Below, in pieces: positions 35,375 to 43,743 of a DNA stretch of 64,000 nucleotides. Positions within the stretch are counted from its first letter, which is position 1, and each line of letters begins with the position of its first letter. The position numbers were made by a program, and so were the translations under genes. The stretch is from Reichenbachiella agariperforans. Its GTDB lineage: Bacteria; Bacteroidota; Bacteroidia; Cytophagales; Cyclobacteriaceae. The stretch covers positions 1,262,796-1,326,795 of the forward strand of contig NZ_FRAA01000001.1 of the NCBI RefSeq assembly GCF_900142205.1, given 5' to 3'. The notes beneath the pieces were generated by a model. It did not search any database and was not told the DNA's origin. It saw nothing but the letters and a program-made list of their open reading frames with translations.

Positions 35375-37309
35375 TTGTTCAATTTCTATAAAAAATCATC
35401 CGCCAAGAATCTAGAGAGTGTCTTCGCAAAAGCGGAAAAATTCACCTATAACAAAGGGGAGCTCCTCGCTGTTCAATTCGAAAAAACACACTACTACTTC
35501 ATGCTACAAGAAGGTGAAGTAAGTGTTTTTTCAACCATGGGTGGTGACCACAAAAAAAGAATAGAACTAGGTCGCTACTCCGCACTCAACTCACCACTTG
35601 GGCTGGACGTCATCAACGAACCCTACCGCTATGACTCCTCTATAGAGGCCGTTTCTGACAAGGTAACTGTACTGCGTTGGAATCAAAAGACATTAAACGC
35701 CTTTCTCGACAAAAACATCGATCTGGCTATGCTCTTCTATGAGCACATCAATACCAATGCCCTGAGCCTAATCAAAGAATCCAGCTATCTGTTCGCTAAT
35801 ACAGCGATGATCACCAAAAACAATGATACGACACAAAAAGCCTCTAAAGGCTATGATTCGCCATTGGGTTTTGATGAAGATGAGATGGTGGTATTCTTAT
35901 TACAATCTCCATTTTTCGAGGTATTCGAAGAAGAGGATCTGCGGGCACTGTCCAAACACATCTCTAGAAAGCAATACAAAGTCGGTAAGATTATTGATCT
36001 CCAAGATGAGGTCAGCAAGGGAATCAACATCCTGCGCGTCGGAGACATCCGATTCTCTCGGTTCAACGGCGAAGGGGACGAACGCTACAAAGTATCTCTG
36101 CGGGCTATCTCAACTCCTGGCTACCTATTGGGGCCATCAGGATTCTTAGGTGCAGAGAATGTCATGACTACAAGAGCCAAAAAAGACTCGGTCATCCTTC
36201 ACTTGCCTTACGACGCACTCAAAAACCAAAGCAAAAAACGACCTGAATTTGGACTCAAGCTGCAAAAACGAGTTTCTTGGCTACTCAACAATCAACTGCG
36301 TGGACTCAGAGCAAGACTCATTTCTGCACAATTCAACGAAGAGGTGACTGTCTCTACCAACTTGATCGAAAGCAACAGAGCCAGTCTAGCACTCAGTTCA
36401 CCACTACACAAAGTACCGCACTTACTCAGCTTCAAACACACCATACCTGATGGCCTGAGTATACTCCATCATGTAGAGCTAAATGGCGGTGGAATCGAAA
36501 AAAACATCGCTTCGTTGTGCCTAGATAACTTGCATGATACCCAGCGAGAGGTCAACTTCTATGAAAACCTACAAGACATCTACAATACTGTAATCTCTGC
36601 ACCAGCGATCATGATGGCTGACAAAGTCCACAAAGAATGTATTAAACTTTCTAAGACTACCTTTGACCAAGTTGCTACCTATGTCAAAGGCAAAGAGAAC
36701 ATTCCAGAGACGCCAGGTAACCTGTTCGTGTACAATCACCTACTGAACCCGCCATACTACGCGCTACCAAATCAGTTTCAGATCAATCTAGACTGTCACT
36801 TTTTGAGTACCATAGTAGCGGATGCCTACAATGAAGAGGTCGTCATGAAAATTGTCCGAAGCGGACGCGAAATTGAGCATGGTCACCAGAGCTACTATGA
36901 GCGACTAGGCTATATCAATGCCTACTCCGAAGAATCAGAAAACAGCGATAGTTTTGAGAAAAACGAAAGGGTTTCCGATCAAATCGAAGAATTCTTAACT
37001 GAGTTTAACAATGTGATCATCGGACCTGAAAACACCTCCTACACGACCGACCAGTCTCCAGGTGTATTCAATGCAGACGTATTCGAACGTATTCTAGAAA
37101 TGGAGCGCGAACCACTCATCGTACCAGTCGTCATGGCCAACTTTGACCAACGCATCCGCAACAACAAGTTTGCCTGTGAAATCAAGGAGCCCTTTCTTCT
37201 CAGTGAAAAAATGAAGGAGATGAATATCGACAATGTCAAATCCTTCCTTGTCAACTACCGAAAAGAGTTTAAAACCTACGTCAAAGCACTCCAAGAAGAA
37301 GCAAGCTAA
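35375..37309 (+). CDS. cNMP-binding-like protein fused to an acyltransferase-like domain
   Basis: 644 residues from TTG 35375; no ATG is available before residue 43. Residues ~10-120 and ~165-285 each look like a cyclic-nucleotide-binding (CRP/cNMP) beta roll (for example YYFMLQEGEVSVFSTMGGDH). The C-terminal ~200 residues resemble a PlsC-type acyltransferase: YNH455LLNPP in place of NHxxxxD, and GPE552NTSYTTDQSPGVFN in place of FPEGTRS, followed by MEREPLIVPVVMAN. The catalytic Asp of HX4D is not evident, so the enzyme may be divergent or inactive. There is no membrane helix. The acyltransferase call is inference from motif spacing. Confidence 0.65.
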   Translation: MFNFYKKSSAKNLESVFAKAEKFTYNKGELLAVQFEKTHYYFMLQEGEVSVFSTMGGDHKKRIELGRYSALNSPLGLDVINEPYRYDSSIEAVSDKVTVLRWNQKTLNAFLDKNIDLAMLFYEHINTNALSLIKESSYLFANTAMITKNNDTTQKASKGYDSPLGFDEDEMVVFLLQSPFFEVFEEEDLRALSKHISRKQYKVGKIIDLQDEVSKGINILRVGDIRFSRFNGEGDERYKVSLRAISTPGYLLGPSGFLGAENVMTTRAKKDSVILHLPYDALKNQSKKRPEFGLKLQKRVSWLLNNQLRGLRARLISAQFNEEVTVSTNLIESNRASLALSSPLHKVPHLLSFKHTIPDGLSILHHVELNGGGIEKNIASLCLDNLHDTQREVNFYENLQDIYNTVISAPAIMMADKVHKECIKLSKTTFDQVATYVKGKENIPETPGNLFVYNHLLNPPYYALPNQFQINLDCHFLSTIVADAYNEEVVMKIVRSGREIEHGHQSYYERLGYINAYSEESENSDSFEKNERVSDQIEEFLTEFNNVIIGPENTSYTTDQSPGVFNADVFERILEMEREPLIVPVVMANFDQRIRNNKFACEIKEPFLLSEKMKEMNIDNVKSFLVNYRKEFKTYVKALQEEAS

Positions 37310-37405
37310 CCCTCTCTCATAAAAACTGTCAAATAACAGCTTTGCAAATAGGATAAAAAACCTATTGATTTGTTATTGACCATAGTAATCCGAAACGGGT
37401 CCTTC

Positions 37406-37413
37406 TATCTTTG
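37406..37413 (+). promoter_or_regulatory. Promoter -7 element TATCTTTG of a probable small RNA
   Basis: An exact TAnnTTTG match in the intergenic region, 97 bases after the stop at 37309. Transcription would start near 37420 and run into the hairpin terminator at 37554-37578. No gene start follows. Confidence 0.5.
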
Positions 37414-37419
37414 TTATGT

Positions 37420-37590
37420 AGGGTTTTGAAAGAAGCCTTACAGAATGACAATTTGCTTGAATAGCGATTGAAAATCGCAACTTCCGAGTTGCTGTTTAAC
37501 CAACGCCGTTCAAAATAGCATTTCTGTGTATTTGATGTTTTCAAGTCTATAGGCCCTACCGATTGTCGGACGGTAGGGTCCTTTTTCTCT
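37420..37590 (+). ncRNA. Probable structured small RNA (6S-like possible)
   Basis: About 170 bases from a TAnnTTTG promoter to a strong terminator, with no coding potential. Internal structure is visible: ACAGAATG (from 37440) can pair with CATTTCTGT (from 37519). This encloses two small hairpins, GCGATT-GAA-AATCGC (37464-37478) and GCAACT-TCCG-AGTTGC (37477-37492). A long hairpin with a central open region and a length near 170 would suit 6S RNA, and ACAATTTGC inside it resembles a promoter -7 element. I cannot confirm the family without a covariance search. Confidence 0.5.
37554..37578 (+). terminator. Terminator of the probable small RNA
   Basis: Arms CCCTACCG and CGGTAGGG with a nine-base loop, followed by TCCTTTTTCTCTCTTTC. 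It is a typical Rho-independent terminator in an otherwise gene-free region. Confidence 0.8.
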
Positions 37591-37673
37591 CTTTCATTAC
37601 AGCAACATTACTAGTCACTTCATCATCGTGAACTATCCAATTAATCCATGTTTCTGAAGAGGAAGTTATGATT

Positions 37674-38007
37674 ACTTCGTTATTCAAAATTCATTGTTCG
37701 AGATTCACTATTATTCTTGGCCAAAAACATTTCCATACATCCTATACGTTTGAGTGAATGGAATACCAAATACGCAATATTGAATTTTATTTCTCCAGAT
37801 TTGGGATCACTCCGTATTTCTGGGCGAGAGGTAGTAGATCACTTCGTTATTCAAGATTCATTGTTCGAGATTCACTATTATTCTTGGCCAAAAACATTTC
37901 CATACATCCTATACGTTTGAGTGAATGGAATACCAAATACGCAATATTGAATTTTATTTCTCCAGATTTGGGATCACTCCGTATTTCTGGGCGAGAGGTA
38001 GTAGATC
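37674..38007. repeat. 167-bp direct tandem duplication
   Basis: The segment 37674-37840 is repeated at 37841-38007 with about one difference, and a third partial copy continues to roughly 38035. Each unit contains the GTATTTCTG end of the MITE-like element (37814-37822 and 37981-37989). The near identity points to a recent duplication. Frames that open across it are artefacts: 167 is not a multiple of three. Confidence 0.9.
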
Positions 38008-38138
38008 ACTTCGTTATTCAAGATTCATTGTTCGAAATTCGTTATTGTTTTTTTATAAAAAAATCACCTATTATGAGTCTTTGAGGTAATATTTAAATGA
38101 TTGGAATAATGAATATCGAATATTATCCCCAGAAATAC
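37981..38138 (-). mobile_element. MITE-like repeat element, copy B
   Basis: 158 bases bounded by GTATTTCTG (37981-37989) and CAGAAATAC (38130-38138). It is the reverse-oriented relative of copy A at 12269-12446, with long matching blocks covering the poly-T/ATAAAA centre and the GTCTTTGAGGTAATATTTAA segment. Its left part is embedded in the 167-bp tandem duplication. It ends ten bases before the stop of the next minus-strand gene. Confidence 0.65.
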
Positions 38139-38148
38139 CGACTGATTC

Positions 38149-38517
38149 TCAATCCTCTGGGTAGGGGATAAAAACGAAATTGGTAAACTCCTGATCGATC
38201 ACAAAAAGACAGCAAAATTCATCTGGATTCTTATACGCCTCCTTGAAAACATCTATGCGATCAGCCTCGACCACTTCTCGCTGCACAAACTCATCCAAGA
38301 AAGACGCAGAGTAGTTCCATACATTCTCTAGCTCCTTTGCCTTGATCAATACTTGACCAATAGACACTTCCTGCTTGCTAATTGGAAATATTGGGTATTC
38401 AGAAAAGCCTCTATCTCTAATCTGATAAGAAGCCTCCTTTAGATTTTCACTAACCTTGACAAAATCCTCGGTAATCGTCCCGAGATACTTACCATTCAAT
38501 TCTGGATCGTTATTCAT
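38149..38517 (-). CDS. Conserved-type cytoplasmic protein of unknown function
   Basis: 122 residues, acidic, with no signal peptide or membrane segment. The sequence is helical in the first half (ITEDFVKVSENLKEASYQIR) and ends in strands (CCLFVIDQEFTNFVFIPYPE). It resembles small uncharacterised proteins of Bacteroidota, but I cannot name a family. The stop lies ten bases from the right edge of repeat copy B. Confidence 0.65.
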   Translation of the reverse strand: MNNDPELNGKYLGTITEDFVKVSENLKEASYQIRDRGFSEYPIFPISKQEVSIGQVLIKAKELENVWNYSASFLDEFVQREVVEADRIDVFKEAYKNPDEFCCLFVIDQEFTNFVFIPYPED

Positions 38518-38834
38518 TTCACTTCCTTGATTAAATCTAGAGAATGTGATGATTGGCCTTAAAGCTCACTTTTGCCACCTCACACCTCTAATTAGATTCC
38601 TTTTTCAGACGCAAAGAACGAACAAAAGGATGTGAAAACACATCGAATTAAAAAGGAATTTCTTTTCTAAATCATTACTATAATCTTTGACACGGCTAGC
38701 CTGATTAGCAACCATCAGATAGAAATCGAGTAGTACGACCCAAAAAATCAAGCTCCAAAGACTAAAAGAACAACAAAATTCAACTTTTAAGTATTTATTC
38801 AAAAATGAATAAGCCCATAAACATCTCTAGAGAA
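38518..38834. other. Intergenic, no supported gene
   Basis: This 317-base AT-rich stretch between two minus-strand genes contains only a TTG-initiated 65-codon frame with hydrophobic segments (38605-38802), which I do not accept. No repeat or strong hairpin is seen. Confidence 0.55.
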
Positions 38835-39536
38835 TCACTTCTTACCCTTACTCACACCGATAGGAATTGTCAAATAAAAGTACCAAGCACGATTGTAATA
38901 TCCAGAGTCGTCACCACCTGACTGTATATCTACGAGACCATAGTAGTAGTTTAGTCCAAAGTTCATGCTTTTTTCCTCTCGCAAGGAAAAACCAATCCCC
39001 GTCGTAGCTCCTGCATCTAATTTTTTGAAACCTGAGGCTATGTCATAATCAATCGTACCTTCATACTGACTAGACGAAACTTTGAATTCATCGATCGCCG
39101 ATCGTAATAATCCTACCTGTGGGCCAGCATTGAAATAGATACGATTCTTTAGGCGATAGCGCAGCATCAATGGCAATTGGATATAAGCCAACTGACGATT
39201 GACCGATCCTTTGGATAACACCGCGTCCATATCAGGATCACCGACTGGGTAAGACGCCAGTCCCTTCCCTCCCATCTTAGCCAACATCAGACAAGACGGC
39301 GCAAACGACCAAGCATTCTTCATTTTAATATCAAAATAAAAGCCGAGATTAAATGTTGGCAGATTAGCATCATGCGCTACACCATCCATCTGGGACAAAG
39401 TCACCCCAGTCGTCAGCCCAAACTCCAACTTATCCGAGTTCAGTTTATCCCCCAGCAGCAAGGAAATTAAGACTTGCCCATGAGACACAGTCTGTATCAT
39501 GAGTAGACAAGAGAGCAAGAAAAATAGCCTTTTCAT
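38835..39536 (-). CDS. Outer membrane beta-barrel protein (PorT-like family)
   Basis: 233 residues with a signal peptide (MKRLFFLLSCLLMIQTVSHG). The mature part alternates hydrophobic and polar residues in strands such as LEFGLTTGVTLSQMDG, LAYIQLPLMLRYRLKNRIYF and GIGFSLREEKSMNFGLNYYY, typical of the eight-stranded OMP_b-brl_2 (PorT-like) barrels of Bacteroidota. It ends in strand-forming YFYLTIPIGV. It should sit in the outer membrane. The cargo or partner is unknown. PorT itself is a T9SS component, but the family is large and most members are not PorT. Confidence 0.8.
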   Translation of the reverse strand: MKRLFFLLSCLLMIQTVSHGQVLISLLLGDKLNSDKLEFGLTTGVTLSQMDGVAHDANLPTFNLGFYFDIKMKNAWSFAPSCLMLAKMGGKGLASYPVGDPDMDAVLSKGSVNRQLAYIQLPLMLRYRLKNRIYFNAGPQVGLLRSAIDEFKVSSSQYEGTIDYDIASGFKKLDAGATTGIGFSLREEKSMNFGLNYYYGLVDIQSGGDDSGYYNRAWYFYLTIPIGVSKGKK

Positions 39537-39694
39537 AAGTTCAGATTTAAGATTTCTTCCCTAAAACTACTTTTTTTAGAGGCGAAAAGCATCTCTAGAC
39601 ATTTTTGTTTATTGCATTCTCTATTTAGCTGCTTTACAATGCATTGAAAATAAGCTACCTTCGCGGAATCATTTATTCATAGCAATACAGCAAC

Positions 39695-40051
39695 ATGGTC
39701 ATCTTCAAGAAGTTCGCATTTGATTCCGCCCATTTCTTGCCCAATGTTCCTGAGGGACACAAGTGCAAGAACATACACGGTCATACCTATCATCTAACGG
39801 TATTTCTGGAGGGGGATTTGGACGAGGATTTCCAGTGGGTGATGGACTTCAAAGACCTCAAGGATGTCGTCAAGCCTGTCATAGACAGATTGGATCACAA
39901 CATGATCAACGATATCCCAGGATTGGAAAACCCGACAGCTGAGCGCATAACCGTATGGATTTGGGATCAAATCAAACCGCACTTGCCATTATTGAGTAAA
40001 TTGGAACTGAACGAAACACCGACCAGTGGAGTGGTCTACGAGGGAAAATAA
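39695..40051 (+). CDS. queD: 6-carboxytetrahydropterin synthase
   Basis: 118 residues, the QueD/PTPS length. Zinc ligands His13 (FDSAHFLPN), His28 and His30 (CKNIHGHTYHL) are visible, with the catalytic Cys24 just before them. Later DRLDHNMIND and NPTAERITVWIW blocks match the family. The enzyme converts dihydroneopterin triphosphate to 6-carboxytetrahydropterin in queuosine and preQ0 biosynthesis. It is the first gene of a tight cluster with a U32 protein and a ferredoxin. Confidence 0.94.
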   Translation: MVIFKKFAFDSAHFLPNVPEGHKCKNIHGHTYHLTVFLEGDLDEDFQWVMDFKDLKDVVKPVIDRLDHNMINDIPGLENPTAERITVWIWDQIKPHLPLLSKLELNETPTSGVVYEGK

Positions 40052-40053
40052 CT

Positions 40054-41295
40054 ATGAGTACACAGCAGCACGATATCGAAATCATGGCACCAGCAGGCTC
40101 TTACGAGTCACTGATGGCAGCCATCAAAGGAGGCGCTAATTCTATCTACTTTGGCGTAGAGCAGCTCAACATGCGCGCACGCTCATCCAACAATTTCACC
40201 CTTGAGGATCTCAAAAAAATCGCCAACATCTGTGACGAGAACGGGCTCAAGTCCTACATCACGATGAATACGGTGATGTACGATCACGACATGAACCTTA
40301 TGCGATCGATCGTCGATGCAGCCAAAGAAAGCGGCATCTCAGCCATCATCGCCGCAGACCACTCGGTCATGAACTACGCCAAAAAAATAGGCTTCCCGAT
40401 ACATATCTCTACACAAGCCAACATCTCCAACATCGAGACCGTCGAATTTTACTCCGTCTATGCCGATGTGATGGTCATGGCTCGTGAGCTCAGCCTCATG
40501 CAGGTCGCAGACATCACCCGTGAGATCAAAAAAAGAGACATCCGTGGCCCCAAAGGCGAGCTCGTACGTATCGAAGTATTCGCGCATGGCGCACTATGTA
40601 TGGCCGTATCGGGCAAGTGCTACCTCAGCTTACACTCAGACTTCTCCTCGGCCAACAGAGGAGCCTGCGTACAAAACTGTCGCAGAGAGTACACTGTCAA
40701 AGATGACAGAGGCAATGAGCTTAAAATCGACAATGAGTACATCATGAGTGCCGCTGATCTATGCACGATCGACTTCATGGACAAAGTCGTCGAAGCAGGC
40801 GTCTCCGTCTTCAAGATCGAAGGCAGAGGTCGCGCTGCAGACTACGTCTACACCACCACCAAATGCTACCGCGACGCAGGTGACGCAATCAATGAGGGTA
40901 CGTATACCCCAGAGAAATTTACGCAGTGGAAGCTAGATCTAGAGAAAGTCTACAACCGAGGGTTCTGGGACGGCTACTACCTCGGTAGAAAAATGGGCGA
41001 ATGGAGTGAAGTCCACGGTTCGAAAGCTACGACCAAAAAGATATTGCTTGGTAAAGGTGTCAAATACTTCAGCAAACTCGGTGTAGGCGAGTTTCAGATG
41101 GAAACACATACCCTAGAAAGTGGCGATGACATCATGATCACAGGCCCTACTACAGGTATCGTCACCACCAAGGTAGGTGAAATGAGAGTGGCCAACCAGC
41201 CTGTCAGTCAGGTCAAAAAAGGTGACAACTTTTCAATTGCAATTGAAGAAACCATCCGAGCCTCGGACAAATTGTACAAAATCATTCCTGCCTAA
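40054..41295 (+). CDS. trhP: U32 family protein, probable tRNA hydroxylation protein
   Basis: 413 residues. The U32 signature is clear: APAGSYESLMAAIKGGANSI at the N-terminus, YAKKIGFPIHISTQANISN, then a Cys cluster GKCYLSLHSDFSSANRGACV followed by QNCRRE, the likely iron-sulfur site. The C-terminal part (~320-410) is the small U32_C-type barrel. Members of this length (YegQ/TrhP) make 5-hydroxyuridine at tRNA position 34 with prephenate, while others act on 23S rRNA (RlhA) or ubiquinone (UbiU/V). It starts two bases after queD, and the ferredoxin follows five bases later. Confidence 0.85.
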   Translation: MSTQQHDIEIMAPAGSYESLMAAIKGGANSIYFGVEQLNMRARSSNNFTLEDLKKIANICDENGLKSYITMNTVMYDHDMNLMRSIVDAAKESGISAIIAADHSVMNYAKKIGFPIHISTQANISNIETVEFYSVYADVMVMARELSLMQVADITREIKKRDIRGPKGELVRIEVFAHGALCMAVSGKCYLSLHSDFSSANRGACVQNCRREYTVKDDRGNELKIDNEYIMSAADLCTIDFMDKVVEAGVSVFKIEGRGRAADYVYTTTKCYRDAGDAINEGTYTPEKFTQWKLDLEKVYNRGFWDGYYLGRKMGEWSEVHGSKATTKKILLGKGVKYFSKLGVGEFQMETHTLESGDDIMITGPTTGIVTTKVGEMRVANQPVSQVKKGDNFSIAIEETIRASDKLYKIIPA

Positions 41296-41300
41296 GTCCT

Positions 41301-41528
41301 ATGTTCAAAATCATCCACTACCGTGACAAATGCATCGGATGCTACGCCTGTGTGGAGATCGCTCCAGACCGCTGGCGCATCTCCAAAAAGGATGGGCGAT
41401 GCACACTAGTGGGATCTAAAATCAAAAAAGGCATCTACCAAGTGGATGCCTTTGACGAGGAACTCGAGGACAACAAACGAGCAGCGGCCAGCTGTCCCGT
41501 CAACATCATCAAAATCAACGGAAAATAA
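41301..41528 (+). CDS. Single-cluster 4Fe-4S ferredoxin
   Basis: 75 residues. Cys11, Cys14, Cys17 (CIGCYACVEIAP) and Cys65 (ASCPVNII) give one [4Fe-4S] cluster, the pattern of small monocluster ferredoxins. It is the last gene of the queD-U32 cluster with five bases of spacing, so it is co-expressed with an iron-sulfur protein. Electron delivery to the U32 protein, which needs a reduced cluster or an assembled one, is an inference. Confidence 0.93.
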   Translation: MFKIIHYRDKCIGCYACVEIAPDRWRISKKDGRCTLVGSKIKKGIYQVDAFDEELEDNKRAAASCPVNIIKINGK

Positions 41529-41610
41529 GTCGTATCTACCAAGTGAGTACTAGCTTCTTTCTATATTGAGGCATTCAAATGTCTTTGACAAAAGGTAACC
41601 CACTCTCAAA

Positions 41611-42135
41611 ATGTACGATAAGATTTACCAATTCCTAAATAGGTTTTTCAAAGCTTCGACGCTGTACAAAGCGATGTTCAACCTATCGCCCATGTATAGA
41701 AGATCAACTGGACGCATCACTACCGTGAGCGATGATCTGTTGCGGGTAGATATCAAAATCCCATTGAGCTACAAAAACAAGAATTATGTAGGGACGATGT
41801 TCGGAGGCAGTCTCTTCTCAGCTACAGACCCTATCTATATGATACAGCTGATGCAGATACTAGGCAATGATTATGTAGTATGGGACAAAGCCTCAACTAT
41901 ACGTTTCAAACGACCTGTCACCCGAGATGCTTATGCGGTGTTTTCATTTAGCCAAGAGGAAATCACAGCTATGAAACAAGCAGTCCTAGATCATGGAGAA
42001 ACCGATATCGTCAAACTGCTCTTGATTACGGACAAAAAAGAAATGGTCTTCTCCGAAGTGGAAAAGACCATTTATGTGGCGTCTAAATCTTACTATAAAG
42101 AAAAAAGAAATCGTAAACGCGATTTACAGCGCTAA
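41611..42135 (+). CDS. DUF4442 (hotdog-fold) protein
   Basis: 174 residues. The region GTMFGGSLFSATDPIYMIQL and DKASTIRFKRPVTRD is characteristic of DUF4442, a PaaI-like hotdog thioesterase group without an assigned substrate. No signal peptide is present. It starts 82 bases after the ferredoxin and may be read from its own promoter. It overlaps the convergent gene at its 3' end by 12 bases. Confidence 0.85.
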   Translation: MYDKIYQFLNRFFKASTLYKAMFNLSPMYRRSTGRITTVSDDLLRVDIKIPLSYKNKNYVGTMFGGSLFSATDPIYMIQLMQILGNDYVVWDKASTIRFKRPVTRDAYAVFSFSQEEITAMKQAVLDHGETDIVKLLLITDKKEMVFSEVEKTIYVASKSYYKEKRNRKRDLQR

Positions 42136-42552
42136 ACCTTCTCCTATTTCTTCAGCTCTTTTTTTCATTTTTTTAGCTACTTTGTGCAGATCATAACCTT
42201 CCATGATTGTGAAGCCTAAATCTCCATCCACTACTACGAAAATCGAGTTCTCGTTTCTAGTAGCAATGTCATTGCTTTTGTGGGTTTCTTTCTCTCCTTT
42301 AACCCTTCTACACAGTTTTTCATAGTAGACTACATCGTCATACACTTCCTGCATCGTACCACTGCTGACGGTCAATAAGTAATAAATCTCATCGTATTTT
42401 AACTCTTTAGAAAAAAGGTTGTAGACACGCTCTCCATTTTCTTGAGTCGTTTCTTCTATGGCCAAATTCTCACTTTTCCACAAAGTTTCTGTTTGTGCTT
42501 TCACAGCCACACTAGCTACCATGATCAAAACTAACAATGCTAATCTTTTCAT
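42124..42552 (-). CDS. Exported protein of unknown function
   Basis: 142 residues with a signal peptide (MKRLALLVLIMVASVAVKAQ). The mature part is basic with a mixed fold (LWKSENLAIEETTQENGERV, then a Tyr-rich segment and FVVVDGDLGFTIMEGYDL) and a Lys-rich helix near the end. No family is recognised. It overlaps the DUF4442 gene tail-to-tail by 12 bases, an unusual compact arrangement without a terminator between them. Confidence 0.65.
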   Translation of the reverse strand: MKRLALLVLIMVASVAVKAQTETLWKSENLAIEETTQENGERVYNLFSKELKYDEIYYLLTVSSGTMQEVYDDVVYYEKLCRRVKGEKETHKSNDIATRNENSIFVVVDGDLGFTIMEGYDLHKVAKKMKKRAEEIGEGLAL

Positions 42553-42777
42553 TCTCTAAAAGTTTATTCCCTAACACAAATAGAAACAATCCGAAGGTAG
42601 TAGCAAAAAAATAAACGCTTAATCTAAAAATTAGGTGGTTTCACTTATATGTTACGAATAGAAACTCATGATAAAACTTAATATTCAATACAAACAGCTC
42701 TAAAAAAATCACCATCAACCTACATAAGTTAACACCACTTAAATCAACACAAGAGCCTCCTGCCCTTGCAAGCAGGA

Positions 42778-42785
42778 TATGTTTG
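42778..42785 (+). promoter_or_regulatory. Promoter -7-like element TATGTTTG
   Basis: An exact TAnnTTTG match about 330 bases upstream of the next start codon and immediately after a short hairpin. It would give a transcript containing the structured segment at 42909-43006. Confidence 0.35.
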
Positions 42786-42908
42786 ATATAGATATTACTA
42801 GGCTCAGTAAGTGCTCATACTGCAAAAACCTACTAGACAACATATTTTTGCTTCAAGAGTTCCGCTATATAAAAAGTGTACTGTACCCTCAAATCCATTC
42901 ATGATCTT

Positions 42909-43006
42909 GTTTCAATCCTGTGATACGCAGACCTCATTTTCACCTGTGTGACTCACTCATCGAACAGGATCAATGAAACTCCAATTATCTCTCTTGGAGA
43001 GAGATA
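42909..43006 (+). ncRNA. Structured RNA segment, leader or small RNA
   Basis: A long stem is formed by GTTTCA-ATCCTGT (42909-42921) with ACAGGAT (42964-42970) and TGAAAC (42974-42979), leaving a CAA bulge. It is followed at once by a perfect nine-base hairpin TATCTCTCT/AGAGAGATA (42986-43006). The strand is inferred from the downstream plus-strand gene. No known riboswitch class is recognised. Confidence 0.35.
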
Positions 43007-43113
43007 CGAAATCTAGAGGCCGTCCTCCGTTCTATTTCTTTCAAAGACCTGTCTTATGACTTTGTTTGAAACTATATTTTCCACAATTTGAACGTCACAA
43101 AGAAACTCATACA

Positions 43114-43743
43114 ATGAACAAAATAGCTATGTACAAATTCCTTCTGACCACCCTCTTGATTTTCGTCCTATCCAACACCTTCGCACAGAAATACATGGAT
43201 AATATTCTTTCCAAATCATGCGAGTGTGTAGATGAGGTCTCTACAGACCTACCTATGCAGGAGTTCAATCTACAGCTGGGCCTATGCATGATAGAGGCCG
43301 CACAGCCTTACAAAAAGCAACTCATGAAGGACTATGATATCGACTTAGAGAATATTGATTCGAATGGACAAGGAGAAAAACTAGGTAGAACCATAGGCGT
43401 GAAAATGGCAACTACTTGCCCTAACACCCTCATGAGGCTCACCAACAAAGTGACAGCTCCCGAAACTGAAACCACTACCAATGTCGAAGCTGTAGGAACT
43501 GTCTCGCATATAGATCGTGAGCTTTTCGTTGTATTCACTCTAAAGGACTCCTACGACAAAGAAGTCAAATACTACTGGCTAAGCGCTGTAGAATCCCCAA
43601 TCAACCTTGATCAAAACTACCCTTCTCTTTTAGGTAAAGACGTCAGTATCATCTACGAAACCCAAGAGCTTTTCGATCCTAATATTGAAATCTACCGTGA
43701 CTTCAATGTGATTCAAAAGATAAGCCTTGCGATAGGGGATTAA
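43114..43743 (+). CDS. Exported protein of unknown function
   Basis: About 209 residues from ATG 43114, chosen because MNKIAMYKFLLTTLLIFVLS is a signal peptide; the frame opens at TTG 43066. The mature protein has a Cys-containing helical half (SKSCECVDEVSTDLPMQEFN, later MATTCPNTLMRLTNK) and a beta-rich second half (ELFVVFTLKDSYDKEVKYYW). The CECV...CMIEA...TCPNT cysteine pattern recurs in small Bacteroidota envelope proteins. No function is known. Confidence 0.7.
   Translation: MNKIAMYKFLLTTLLIFVLSNTFAQKYMDNILSKSCECVDEVSTDLPMQEFNLQLGLCMIEAAQPYKKQLMKDYDIDLENIDSNGQGEKLGRTIGVKMATTCPNTLMRLTNKVTAPETETTTNVEAVGTVSHIDRELFVVFTLKDSYDKEVKYYWLSAVESPINLDQNYPSLLGKDVSIIYETQELFDPNIEIYRDFNVIQKISLAIGD

Larger units (their letters stand above)
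42553..43113. other. 561-base non-coding region with promoter-like and structured elements
   Basis: No coding frame is accepted. It contains a hairpin TCCTGC/GCAGGA (42758-42777), directly followed by an exact TAnnTTTG (TATGTTTG, 42778-42785), and two downstream stem-loops (listed separately). It may be a long structured leader of the gene at 43114 or a free small RNA. Confidence 0.5.

Noticed and set aside
37717-38084. Two proteins with internal repeats
   Set aside because: They lie in the 167-bp tandem duplication, which shifts frame at each copy, and overlap each other. They are artefacts of repeat DNA.
38605-38802. 65-codon membrane-like protein
   Set aside because: It needs a TTG start, has no ribosome-binding context and is a chance hydrophobic frame in AT-rich DNA.
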